A DNA stretch of 11,599 nucleotides from an uncultured Lachnospiraceae bacterium. GTDB taxonomy: Bacteria > Bacillota > Clostridia > Lachnospirales > Lachnospiraceae. The notes beneath the pieces are model-generated. The model was given only the letters and a program-made list of their open reading frames with translations, was not told where the DNA came from and ran no database searches. How positions within the stretch are numbered: position 1 is the stretch's first letter; each line of letters starts with the position of its first letter. The stretch spans positions 1 through 11,599 of the forward strand of contig CAJUPT010000083.1 in NCBI GenBank assembly GCA_910588405.1, read 5' to 3'. Shown here piece by piece: positions 1 to 6,038 of this stretch. The position numbers and the translations under genes are program-made.

Positions 1-118
1 TAGGCAATATGCGGCCTATAGAGACTTTTTCTGCTGTACAGCTGTTAAACGCCCGTGTCGAAAACCCGGGTTTTAATATCTGCTCTCAAAAATGGCGTTC
101 TATTGCGCAACAATTTGG

Positions 119-147
119 TTGTTTTAATCGATTAAAAATGCTATAAT
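119..147 (+). promoter_or_regulatory. Sigma-A promoter without an intact downstream gene
   Basis: A -35 box TTGTTT (119-124) is followed after exactly 17 bases by a perfect TATAAT (142-147), and the TGC just before it makes an extended -10. Transcription would start near 154. A GGGAGG (165-170) lies downstream, but no start codon sits at a normal distance from it. The strength of the promoter contrasts with the lack of a complete gene before the hairpin at 343-380. Confidence 0.55.
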
Positions 148-200
148 TTCGTTATAAAATTACAGGGAGGAATAGGAAAGCCATTAACACTCATGCTTAA

Positions 201-335
201 AAATTTTATTTTATCAAGGTTACAGAGCCGGATAATCTAAAAGCGTTTGAAAAAATAGTTACACCAGAAGTGGTAGAAATATTAAACAATGATACAGCAT
301 ACGAGAATTTTAAAGAAATAACAAGCATGCAATAA
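201..335 (+). pseudogene. Small broken reading frame, function unknown
   Basis: An open stretch of 44 codons begins KFYFIKVTEPDN and ends FKEITSMQ before TAA at 333-335. It has no start codon in frame, because a TAA sits directly upstream at 198-200. An ATG at 193-195 would join it if the AAAAA run at 199-203 had one more A, giving a start MLKK. The GGGAGG at 165-170 is 22 bases from that ATG, too far for a normal start. The charged, helix-prone composition looks protein-like, so I read it as a remnant of a small gene driven by the promoter at 119-147. It could also be chance reading within a non-coding transcript. A further open stretch ending at 146 upstream has no recognisable features. 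Confidence 0.25.
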
Positions 336-342
336 CTAAAGA

Positions 343-380
343 AAACAGAGTGCAAGTTATTTTTAACTTGTTCTCTGTTT
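343..380 (+). terminator. Long hairpin, probable terminator
   Basis: AAACAGAG (343-350) pairs with CTCTGTTT (373-380) and CAAGTTA (353-359) pairs with TAACTTG (364-370). Only a 2-base internal mismatch separates the two stems, around a TTTT loop. The hairpin closes the promoter-driven stretch 154-335. There is no clean T-run after it on the plus strand, and on the minus strand the tail TTTTCTTT is modest, so the direction is uncertain. Confidence 0.45.
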
Positions 381-547
381 CTCGTGCACCCTGTTTGTCA
401 GCGTTGATGATAAGTTGTTGTGGATACTTCTTTATCACCGTAAAACTAAGGGGTTCCGGTCTTTCTTTTTGTTCTGTGATATTAATATGATGTTGAGAAA
501 ATATACTCGTACTTTTCTGTGAAAAACATGAATCTCCGCGCAAACCA

Positions 548-579
548 TGGTATAATATCCTCTGTAAACAAGTGAGGTG
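548..579 (+). promoter_or_regulatory. Extended -10 promoter and RBS of the two-component operon
   Basis: TGG followed by TATAAT (551-556) forms an extended -10 box. The -35 region near 528-533 (ATGAAT) is weak, as is common with extended -10 promoters. Transcription would begin near 563, leaving a leader of about 20 bases. The ribosome site GAGGTG (574-579) lies 5 bases before the ATG at 585. I saw no convincing LytTR direct-repeat binding sites upstream. Confidence 0.6.
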
Positions 580-584
580 ACACA

Positions 585-1304
585 ATGATACATATAGCCA
601 TCTGTGACGACGACCCCAGGGCCGTACAAAACCATAAGGATATCACGGAATCCTGTCTGCGTCAATGGGGTAAGCCGGGGAAAGTCACTACTTATACAGC
701 CAGTGAAAACCTGTTTTATGATATCACCGAGGATCATTTTTTCTTCGACCTGATTCTTCTGGATATCGAGATGCCCGGCAGCACTGGCATGGAAATTGCG
801 AAAAAAATCAAACCCTGTCTGCCGAATATCAAAATTATTTTTATCACTTCCCATGTGGAATATGCCATAGACGCTTTCGAGCTGTCTATTTTCCGGTATG
901 TGCCAAAACAGGATATGGACAGACGGCTTCCCGCTGCCATACTGGACGCAGTCAGGCTGATTGAGCTGGAGGATGAAAAAATCTATACGATACGGACCAG
1001 CAGCCGCATGGAAAAAATTCCCTATAAAGAAATCTTCTATATTGAACGGGACGGAAAAAACGCCTGTATTACCGCTGCGAGCGGCATGTCCAAAGTGCGC
1101 AAAAGCCTGCAGAAGGTATACGAGGAGCTGAACGCGGAGGAATTTCTCTTTATTGACCGGGGCTGCATCGTCAACATGATACACATTATGCAGGTGAAAG
1201 ACGGCATGGCCATCCTGAAAAACGGCACCTCCCTCCCCATCAGCCGCTCCCATTTGCAAACGGTCAAGGAGCAAATCAACCGTTATTGGGGGGAGCACAT
1301 ATGA
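585..1304 (+). CDS. LytTR-family response regulator (AgrA/VirR-like)
   Basis: This is a 239-residue cytoplasmic transcription regulator that should be phosphorylated by the kinase encoded next to it. Residues 1-122 form a receiver domain: the acidic pocket is D8/D9 in IAICDDD, the phospho-acceptor is D60 in LILLDIEMPG, the switch Thr is T88 in FITS, and the conserved Lys is K108 in RYVPKQ. Residues about 140-235 form a LytTR DNA-binding domain, marked by IPYKEIFYIERDGK, FLFIDRGCIVN and LPISRSH. Length and domain order are normal for the family, whose members bind direct repeats upstream of peptide, bacteriocin or transporter genes. The start is fixed by GAGGTG five bases upstream. The stop TGA (1302-1304) overlaps the kinase ATG, implying translational coupling. 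The target is not known; the ABC operon at 3098 is the obvious candidate by proximity. Confidence 0.92.
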   Translation: MIHIAICDDDPRAVQNHKDITESCLRQWGKPGKVTTYTASENLFYDITEDHFFFDLILLDIEMPGSTGMEIAKKIKPCLPNIKIIFITSHVEYAIDAFELSIFRYVPKQDMDRRLPAAILDAVRLIELEDEKIYTIRTSSRMEKIPYKEIFYIERDGKNACITAASGMSKVRKSLQKVYEELNAEEFLFIDRGCIVNMIHIMQVKDGMAILKNGTSLPISRSHLQTVKEQINRYWGEHI

Positions 1305-2665
1305 AAAACCTGCTGTTCCTATTCTCAGATGCCGCGGCATCCGGCGTGCAGATTATGGTATGCCTGTTTTTGATTTCCCGCCTTTTATCCGCCGATAAGC
1401 CGGGAAAGAAAAGCTTTCTGGCGGCATGGGGCACTTCAGTTGTCGCCGTTTTCCTTACGGTATACCTGGCAAATCGCGCCAGTACATCCGGTATACCTCC
1501 CGATAGCAGGATTTTCCGGACACTGCCCTGTCTAAACCTGACGAACCTGCTTCCCACCGCATTGGAAGTTCTTGCCATCTCGGCCTGCGCTGTCCGTTTC
1601 CAAGGGGCAGATGCCCGCATGAGCCTATTCGTAGGGATTTTTTATAAGGTCGGCGTTTCTTTCTGGCAGTTCCTGGCCGACGCAGGGCTGAGTATCCTCT
1701 TTCACTCCCCCGCTTTTTTTGATCACCGGACAGAAAACGGGCAGGCAAGTATCTGGCTCCTTCATGGATTGCTGATTTTTCTCGCCTGGTATCTCCTTGG
1801 CCGCCGGGAAGTCGAGGGGAAAGAAGCATTTTCCATTGCCTCCGCAATCACGCTGGCAGGCTTTCTCGCGGTGGTCAGCCTGTCCGAACAGACCGTGCCG
1901 GAAATCCCCGGTGACACGCTGGACATGTGGACGCTTTTATCTGTGATCCTGATGATGTCCGTCCTGGTTTTCAGAATCAACCGCCAGTATGAGATGGAAA
2001 AGGAGCTGGCAGTCCTGAAAGCCCAGCAGGCCGAGCTGTTGGAGCGCGACTATCTCGCATTAAACAATGCCTATGCCGTCAACGCGAAGCTGTTCCACGA
2101 CTTCCACAATCATATCGGCGCGCTCAGACAGCTTCTCTCTCATGAGAAGGTGAAAGAGGCTGTGGAATATCTGGATGAATTGCAGACACCGGTACGAGAA
2201 ATGGCGGATACCGCCCGGACTGGGGATGAAACCATAGATTATCTGATCAACAGCAAAGCCGCTGCTGCCGCGGATAACGAAATTTCCTTCCAGGCACAGA
2301 TCGAATTCCCCCGCCATACCAATATCCGCAGTGCCGACCTGTGTGCAATCCTGGGGAATTTCCTGGACAATGCCCTGGATGCCGCAAAGCAGGTGCCAAA
2401 ACCTGAAAAACGACTGATTCGGCTTACGATCCGCCGCATTAATCAAATGCTGGTGATCAAAGTGGAAAACAGCTTTTCCGCCCAGCCCGTAGCGGAAAAC
2501 GGTTCTCTGGTTACAACAAAAAAGGAAGGTGGTCTACACGGCTGGGGACTGAAAAGCGCCCAGACCGCTGCGGAAAAATATGACGGCATGGTGCAAACCT
2601 CCCACGCAGACCATATGTTTCGGGCAGTCGCCACCTTGTCTTATCAGGGGATTTCGACAGCGTGA
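1301..2665 (+). CDS. GHKL sensor histidine kinase (AgrC/VirS-like)
   Basis: This is a 454-residue membrane kinase paired with the LytTR regulator. The N-terminal 225 residues contain about six hydrophobic segments and no large extracellular domain, typical of peptide-sensing HK10-type kinases. After a short coiled stretch (about 232-255), the dimerisation box reads LFHDFHNHIGALRQLL, with the likely phospho-acceptor H266. The GHKL ATPase follows: N-box GNFLDNALDAA with N353 and N357, and G-box KEGGLHGWGLKSAQ near 408-420. There is no separate HisKA domain. I chose the ATG at 1301 rather than the TTG at 1286, because GGGGGGAG (1288-1295) is then at a proper distance and the ATGA overlap with the regulator is kept. 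The ligand is unknown. An intrinsic terminator follows the gene 35 bases downstream, so the transporter operon is transcribed separately. Confidence 0.9.
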   Translation: MKNLLFLFSDAAASGVQIMVCLFLISRLLSADKPGKKSFLAAWGTSVVAVFLTVYLANRASTSGIPPDSRIFRTLPCLNLTNLLPTALEVLAISACAVRFQGADARMSLFVGIFYKVGVSFWQFLADAGLSILFHSPAFFDHRTENGQASIWLLHGLLIFLAWYLLGRREVEGKEAFSIASAITLAGFLAVVSLSEQTVPEIPGDTLDMWTLLSVILMMSVLVFRINRQYEMEKELAVLKAQQAELLERDYLALNNAYAVNAKLFHDFHNHIGALRQLLSHEKVKEAVEYLDELQTPVREMADTARTGDETIDYLINSKAAAAADNEISFQAQIEFPRHTNIRSADLCAILGNFLDNALDAAKQVPKPEKRLIRLTIRRINQMLVIKVENSFSAQPVAENGSLVTTKKEGGLHGWGLKSAQTAAEKYDGMVQTSHADHMFRAVATLSYQGISTA

Positions 2666-2700
2666 ATTTCCCGGCATTTTTCCGAATGTTTCGCAATCAG

Positions 2701-2729
2701 ATGAGCTGCTTTTGGGCGGCTCATTTTTT
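2701..2729 (+). terminator. Intrinsic terminator after the kinase gene
   Basis: ATGAGCTGC (2701-2709) pairs with GCGGCTCAT (2716-2724), with one T-G wobble, around a 6-base loop. A run of six T (2724-2729) follows. This is a clean rho-independent terminator ending the two-component operon. Confidence 0.85.
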
Positions 2730-2782
2730 CATATCATAGGAAAAACGCTCCGCGAGATGCGCATGCAAACGCAGAAGAAATT

Positions 2783-2889
2783 GTCGCTTAAAAGCGACGC
2801 GTTCACAGTGTGCGCTATTGCACTAAGCTCGAAAAAACCTCGCTAAGTGCAATATGTGTGCGGCGCAGAATCCTGCGAAGCAGGATTCT
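2783..2889. repeat. Cluster of three palindromes in the 2730-3097 gap
   Basis: Three inverted repeats lie in a row: GTCGCT/AGCGAC (2783-2798, loop TAAA), TATTGCACT/AGTGCAATA (2816-2824 and 2846-2854, with more partial pairing inside), and a perfect 10-base stem AGAATCCTGC/GCAGGATTCT (2867-2889, loop GAA). GTGTGCG occurs twice among them. None has a proper T-tail, and the kinase terminator already lies upstream. The arrangement resembles a dispersed REP-type intergenic element. The rest of the gap (2890-3097) must contain the promoter of the ABC operon. TATGAT (2950-2955) is a weak -10 candidate, and an 11-base palindrome ATCGTAACGAT sits at 3061-3071. An open stretch of 30 codons from an ATG at 2957 has no ribosome site, and I do not call it a gene. 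Confidence 0.5.
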
Positions 2890-3097
2890 TATTCATGGCC
2901 AAAAAACCGCCATTCGCGGACATTTCCCCACAAACTCCCTGTTATAGTGTATGATATGAACACAACGAAAAAACAAACCCTAAGTGCTCATAACAAAGCT
3001 ACCGAAGGATTTATACGCATATGCGGCTGGAAATTCCTTCAGGTATAGAGGCTTGGGAGAATCGTAACGATGTTTTTAATACGAGGAGGTAATAATA

Positions 3098-3274
3098 ATG
3101 CGTCATATTTATATCCGTAGATTTTTCAGTATCATCTGGCTGGCAGCAGCCATTATAAGCGCTCTCTCCGGCAGCCTGGAAATGGCCATATTTTATATTG
3201 TGCTGGGCGGTGCATTTTTGTACTCTGCTTACACAATGGGGCGGAAAGAAAAAGGCCGGAAAGGAGACCGGTAA
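3098..3274 (+). CDS. 58-residue two-helix membrane protein
   Basis: The gene has an excellent AGGAGG (3084-3089) 8 bases before its ATG, and it ends one base before the ABC ATPase start, so it is the first gene of the transporter operon. The protein begins MRHIYIRRFF and has two hydrophobic stretches, about residues 10-24 (SIIWLAAAII) and 27-46. It ends in a strongly basic tail, GRKEKGRKGDR. It has no signal-peptidase site and no Gly-Gly leader, so it is more likely a small membrane subunit or immunity-type protein than a secreted peptide. I do not recognise a named family. The coding call rests on the ribosome site, the tight packing and the sensible hydrophobic pattern. The purine-rich end of this gene (AAGGAG, 3261-3266) is the ribosome site of the next gene. 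Confidence 0.75.
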   Translation: MRHIYIRRFFSIIWLAAAIISALSGSLEMAIFYIVLGGAFLYSAYTMGRKEKGRKGDR

Positions 3275-3275
3275 A

Positions 3276-3992
3276 ATGAACGCGGTAAACAACCCTCTCC
3301 TGGCCATCCAAAATTTGCAGGCATACTACACACAAGAAAAAACCGTGCTCTCCGGGCTTTCCCTGGCACTGGCTGATCATGAGACGGTAGGGCTGATCGG
3401 CTTAAACGGAGCCGGAAAAACGACTCTTATAAAGATTCTGTCCGGCCTGCTTTCCACTTTTCAGGTCGACGATATCTGCTTTGACGGGCAGCCTGTGCAT
3501 TTCCGGGATAAAGCCTTTAAAACCTGCCGCTACACCGTATTTGCCGAGGACAATTCCTTTCAGTATTTCACATTTTGGGAATACCTGTCCTATGTCTTTG
3601 CCGCTTATGGGCAAAAGCTGCCTGACGTATCGGAGCTGATACAGGGCTTTCATTTTGAGGAGCATACCAATACACTATTAAAAGATTTGTCCACCGGAAA
3701 TCAGAAAAAGGTATTTTTAATCACTGCTTTCGCGTTAAAGCCGAAGCTGCTTTTTCTGGATGAACCGGTCAACGGACTGGATTTCCAAAGCACGGAATAT
3801 CTGTATCGGCAGATTTCCGATTACCATTCCTGCGGGACCCTTATGTTTTCCTCCCATATCCTGGAAAGTATCACCTTAACCTCTGACCGGGTGATTGTTC
3901 TGGAAAACGGACGGATTCGGCAAACCTTTGAAAAAGAGCAGATCAATGCCGCAGATATTCGGGAGGTACTGCGCTATGAAAATGATATTTAG
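3276..3992 (+). CDS. ABC transporter ATP-binding protein
   Basis: This 238-residue cytoplasmic ATPase powers the permease encoded next. Walker A is GLNGAGKT (43-50), the signature is LSTGNQKK (138-145), Walker B is LLFLDEP (158-164), the D-loop is NGLD (166-169) and the switch His is H194 in SSHIL. The Q-loop position reads FAEDNS, so the usual Gln appears to be Glu (E91), a minor oddity. The fold and length match single-domain ATPases of peptide, bacteriocin or drug exporters. Start: the frame is open further upstream, to 3198, but the ATG at 3276 has AAGGAG 9 bases before it and follows the small membrane gene by one base. Its 3' end overlaps the permease gene by 17 bases, pointing to coupled translation and a shared complex. 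The substrate cannot be told from sequence. Confidence 0.9.
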   Translation: MNAVNNPLLAIQNLQAYYTQEKTVLSGLSLALADHETVGLIGLNGAGKTTLIKILSGLLSTFQVDDICFDGQPVHFRDKAFKTCRYTVFAEDNSFQYFTFWEYLSYVFAAYGQKLPDVSELIQGFHFEEHTNTLLKDLSTGNQKKVFLITAFALKPKLLFLDEPVNGLDFQSTEYLYRQISDYHSCGTLMFSSHILESITLTSDRVIVLENGRIRQTFEKEQINAADIREVLRYENDI

Positions 3993-5343
3993 CGCTTTTG
4001 CCAAAAAACTTTTCGGCCTGAAATATGAACGGATGACAAGAACACTTCTGATCAGCCTGGTTGTATTTTGGGGACTGTATCTCTCTGATTTTCGGATCAT
4101 GGTATCCCCTTCTGTTTTATATCTGACAGTCACCGCTTTCACCGGCGGCGTGATGTGGCAGGCCCTTTCCTCAAAGGACCAGGCAGACTACATGCAAAAC
4201 ATGTTAATGCTGCCCTTTGACAGACAAAAGCTGGTCTTTTCCTATACGGTTGTCCTGGGCGCTTATGCATTCCTGACAAAGACCGTGCTTTTACTGGCTG
4301 TTTTGCTGGCTGTGTCAGAAATAAGCATCACAAAGGTTTCCGTAAATGCTTTCAGCGGAGTTTTCGGAAATACCCTGAGCGGTGTTTTCGGAAACGCCTT
4401 AAGCGAGACTTTCTGCGATGTTTCCTCCGGCACTCTCTGCGGCATTTTCTACAGCATTTTCTGCAGCATCCTCTGCGCCGCACTCGGAATCCTGACGGCC
4501 GCCGCCCTCTTTACCCTGAAAAAGTACCGGTACACCGCCGCCTGTTTTTGGAGCGCTGTCCTGTTGGCCACTATTGTATTGTTTGGAAACAGAGCATGGT
4601 TTCTGCTGATGGTTATCATTAGCTGCATTCCGGCTTTTTTCATCCTGCTGCGGGCCGACGGCTATTCCTTTGGACAATCAGAATACATCAGACAATATTC
4701 AGGAAAAAAATACGGAAAACATATGGAAAAAGAAATTATGCAGCTTTCAGACATACAGGCCGAACAGCTTTCAAAATGTTCTGCCTATGGCAGAACAGCC
4801 TGCGGCCGTTACTGCCATTGCTCCGTATGGCGTTACCTGTTCCGATACCTGGCAGCCCATAAAAATTATCTGTTAAACACGGCAGTTATGTGGGGAGTCG
4901 CCTGTGTGCTCCCCCTCTTTTTCCGGCAGCTGGAAAGTCTGGCCGTCATCCCGGTAGGCTTCGCCATCCTTTCCCTGAACACGCCCATCTGTATCCTGCT
5001 GTCCTGCGATCCGGCACTGGAACAGGCCGTCCGCTTCCTTCCCGGTCAGGGAAACGCATTCTGCCTGCCCTACTGTGCTTTTATTTTCCTATGTAACCTG
5101 ACCGCCGACAGCCTCTTCCTCATTAGCTGGCAGTGTCAGATCGGCGGCATCACCATCCTGATAACCGTAACCGCACTGTTTTTCGCCCTCGCCGGCGCAG
5201 TCGGCTCCGTCCTGCTGGAATGGTTTTTCCCCATAAGGAACTGGAAGATTGAAAGCGACCTGTGGCACCACCCAAGGAAATATGTGATACCGACGGTCAT
5301 GCTTTTACTGGCGGGAATATCAGGAATGATATTTTGGGGATAA
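3976..5343 (+). CDS. ABC transporter permease (multi-pass membrane protein)
   Basis: This 455-residue integral membrane protein is encoded within and after the ATPase gene, so it is very likely its membrane partner. About ten hydrophobic segments can be seen: near 22-36, 47-63, 88-113, 158-180, 186-226, 298-316, 322-344, 361-385, 389-417 and 437-454. A hydrophilic loop at about 228-295 contains several Cys and basic residues. No periplasmic MacB-type or FtsX domain is evident, so I leave it as a general ABC-2-like permease. Start: GGGAGG (3961-3966) is 9 bases before the ATG at 3976. The frame is open further upstream, but only inside the ATPase gene. Residues 127-142 are a direct duplication, SGVFGNTL then SGVFGNAL, followed by related Ser/Phe/Cys-rich repeats to about 168. 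This is odd for a membrane helix region and suggests local slippage expansion. Confidence 0.8.
   Translation: MKMIFSAFAKKLFGLKYERMTRTLLISLVVFWGLYLSDFRIMVSPSVLYLTVTAFTGGVMWQALSSKDQADYMQNMLMLPFDRQKLVFSYTVVLGAYAFLTKTVLLLAVLLAVSEISITKVSVNAFSGVFGNTLSGVFGNALSETFCDVSSGTLCGIFYSIFCSILCAALGILTAAALFTLKKYRYTAACFWSAVLLATIVLFGNRAWFLLMVIISCIPAFFILLRADGYSFGQSEYIRQYSGKKYGKHMEKEIMQLSDIQAEQLSKCSAYGRTACGRYCHCSVWRYLFRYLAAHKNYLLNTAVMWGVACVLPLFFRQLESLAVIPVGFAILSLNTPICILLSCDPALEQAVRFLPGQGNAFCLPYCAFIFLCNLTADSLFLISWQCQIGGITILITVTALFFALAGAVGSVLLEWFFPIRNWKIESDLWHHPRKYVIPTVMLLLAGISGMIFWG
4354..4401 (+). repeat. 24-base tandem duplication inside the permease gene
   Basis: Two in-frame 24-base units (4354-4377 and 4378-4401) encode SGVFGNTL and SGVFGNAL. 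Looser copies follow to about 4480 (SETFCDVS, SGTLCGIF, YSIFCSIL). The units differ by a few bases at synonymous or conservative positions, so the duplication is not brand new. Confidence 0.7.
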
Positions 5344-5411
5344 TCCTTTAAAACACATCATCGTGAAGCATCCCTTATGTACCGGGCCTGTTTCATCGGA
5401 GACTCCGTCAT

Positions 5412-5459
5412 AAAAAGGCTGCCATCTCGTATAAAAAATCTCTACGAATCGGCAGCCTT
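5412..5459 (-). terminator. Minus-strand terminator of the MATE-GNAT operon
   Basis: AAGGCTGCC (5415-5423) pairs with GGCAGCCTT (5451-5459). Inside, TCGTA (5427-5431) pairs with TACGA (5443-5447). On the minus strand the outer stem is followed by TTTTT (complement of 5412-5416), giving a good intrinsic terminator. No T-run follows on the plus strand, so it serves the permease operon poorly, if at all. I see no other plus-strand terminator in 5344-5414. Confidence 0.75.
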
Positions 5460-5573
5460 ATGGCTTTACCTTCACAATGTGGCTTCACTTTCTTGATACG
5501 GTCTTACCCTCTCAATCCGGCATTGCCTCTTCAACTATGTCCCTGCCATTTCAATATGGCTTTACACTCCGAA
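5459..5573. repeat. Degenerate 19-base tandem repeat, six units
   Basis: Units start at 5459, 5478, 5497, 5516, 5535 and 5555. All are 19 bases except the fifth, which is 20. The plus-strand consensus is near TATGGCTTTACCCTCTCAA; unit 1 (TATGGCTTTACCTTCACAA) and unit 6 (TATGGCTTTACACTCCGAA) are the closest pair. The conserved core is GGCnTTnCC near the start and TCAA at the end. The array fills the minus-strand 3' UTR between the acetyltransferase stop (5562-5564) and its terminator, and the last unit overlaps the final codons. It has no spacers and is not a CRISPR. Confidence 0.65.
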
Positions 5574-6038
5574 TGCCGCCCTGTTTTCCAGCTTCACAAG
5601 ATACTCTGTTGTTCCCTCCTCAAACTTTTTCGCCCCTGTCAGACAAAACCCCTGTCTTTGATAAAACGAAATTGCCCTGGCATTTTTCTCCAAAGCCCAT
5701 AAATACTCCCCGTGAAGCACATTGACCGCATATTCGATTAACGCTTTGCCGATTCCTGCGCTCTGGAAAAAGGTGTCTACATATAATTTACATATCTCCC
5801 TCTGATCCATCTGGACAAATCCTCTGATCAGGCCATCGTCATAAACATAGATACCGTTCAGTATTTCATCCTTCTTAAAATATTGATCCGCCAGCGGCAC
5901 AACCTGCAGCTCTCCAAAAGAGAAACTTTCATCTTTAAAAATCGGAAAAAAATTCATCCTGTTATTAAAAACATATATTTCCGCGATCCTCGACACATCG
6001 CCTGCAACGGCTTTCCTGATATACATCCTGCTTATCAT
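5562..6038 (-). CDS. GNAT-family N-acetyltransferase
   Basis: This 158-residue cytoplasmic enzyme is expected to transfer an acetyl group from acetyl-CoA to an amine. The N-terminus MYIRKAVAGDVSRIAEIY is the usual first strand and helix. The CoA-binding motif A is ICKLYVDTFFQSAGIGKAL, with the Q/R-x-x-G-x-G core at Q92, G95 and G97. NARAISFYQRQGF (119-131) is the usual final motif leading to the C-terminal strands. Length is typical. The substrate is unknown; it may be a small molecule, drug or protein. The start ATG (6036-6038) overlaps the stop of the MATE gene as ATGA, and GAGGAGAGGA just upstream is a strong ribosome site, so the pair is a translationally coupled operon. An in-frame ATG five codons in is a weaker alternative start. 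The 3' end enters a degenerate tandem repeat, so the last few residues (RAAFGV) may be repeat-derived. Confidence 0.88.
   Translation of the reverse strand: MISRMYIRKAVAGDVSRIAEIYVFNNRMNFFPIFKDESFSFGELQVVPLADQYFKKDEILNGIYVYDDGLIRGFVQMDQREICKLYVDTFFQSAGIGKALIEYAVNVLHGEYLWALEKNARAISFYQRQGFCLTGAKKFEEGTTEYLVKLENRAAFGV

Noticed and set aside
310..585. 91-codon minus-strand frame
   Set aside because: It starts over the promoter of the two-component operon and ends inside the hairpin at 343-380, and its last 25 residues are hairpin-derived. No family is recognised.
1286..1300. Earlier TTG start for the kinase
   Set aside because: The TTG overlaps the purine-rich ribosome site that serves the ATG at 1301. 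The ATG gives the usual ATGA overlap and a normal hydrophobic N-terminus.
435..1340. 301-codon open frame on the minus strand
   Set aside because: It lies antisense to the response regulator, has no ribosome site and shows no family pattern. The plus-strand protein is clearly the real one.
2854..3048. 64-codon plus-strand frame before the ABC operon
   Set aside because: It begins inside a palindrome, has no ribosome site and shows no protein-like composition before residue 35.
3198..3275. N-terminal extension of the ATPase
   Set aside because: It lies entirely within the small membrane gene in another frame, and the ATG at 3276 has the ribosome site.
5459..5573. CRISPR array
   Set aside because: The 19-base units abut with no spacers and diverge from each other, so this is a tandem repeat and no cas gene is near.
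5460..5725. Two overlapping plus-strand frames of about 80 codons
   Set aside because: They are translations of the 19-base repeat and of the antisense of the acetyltransferase gene.
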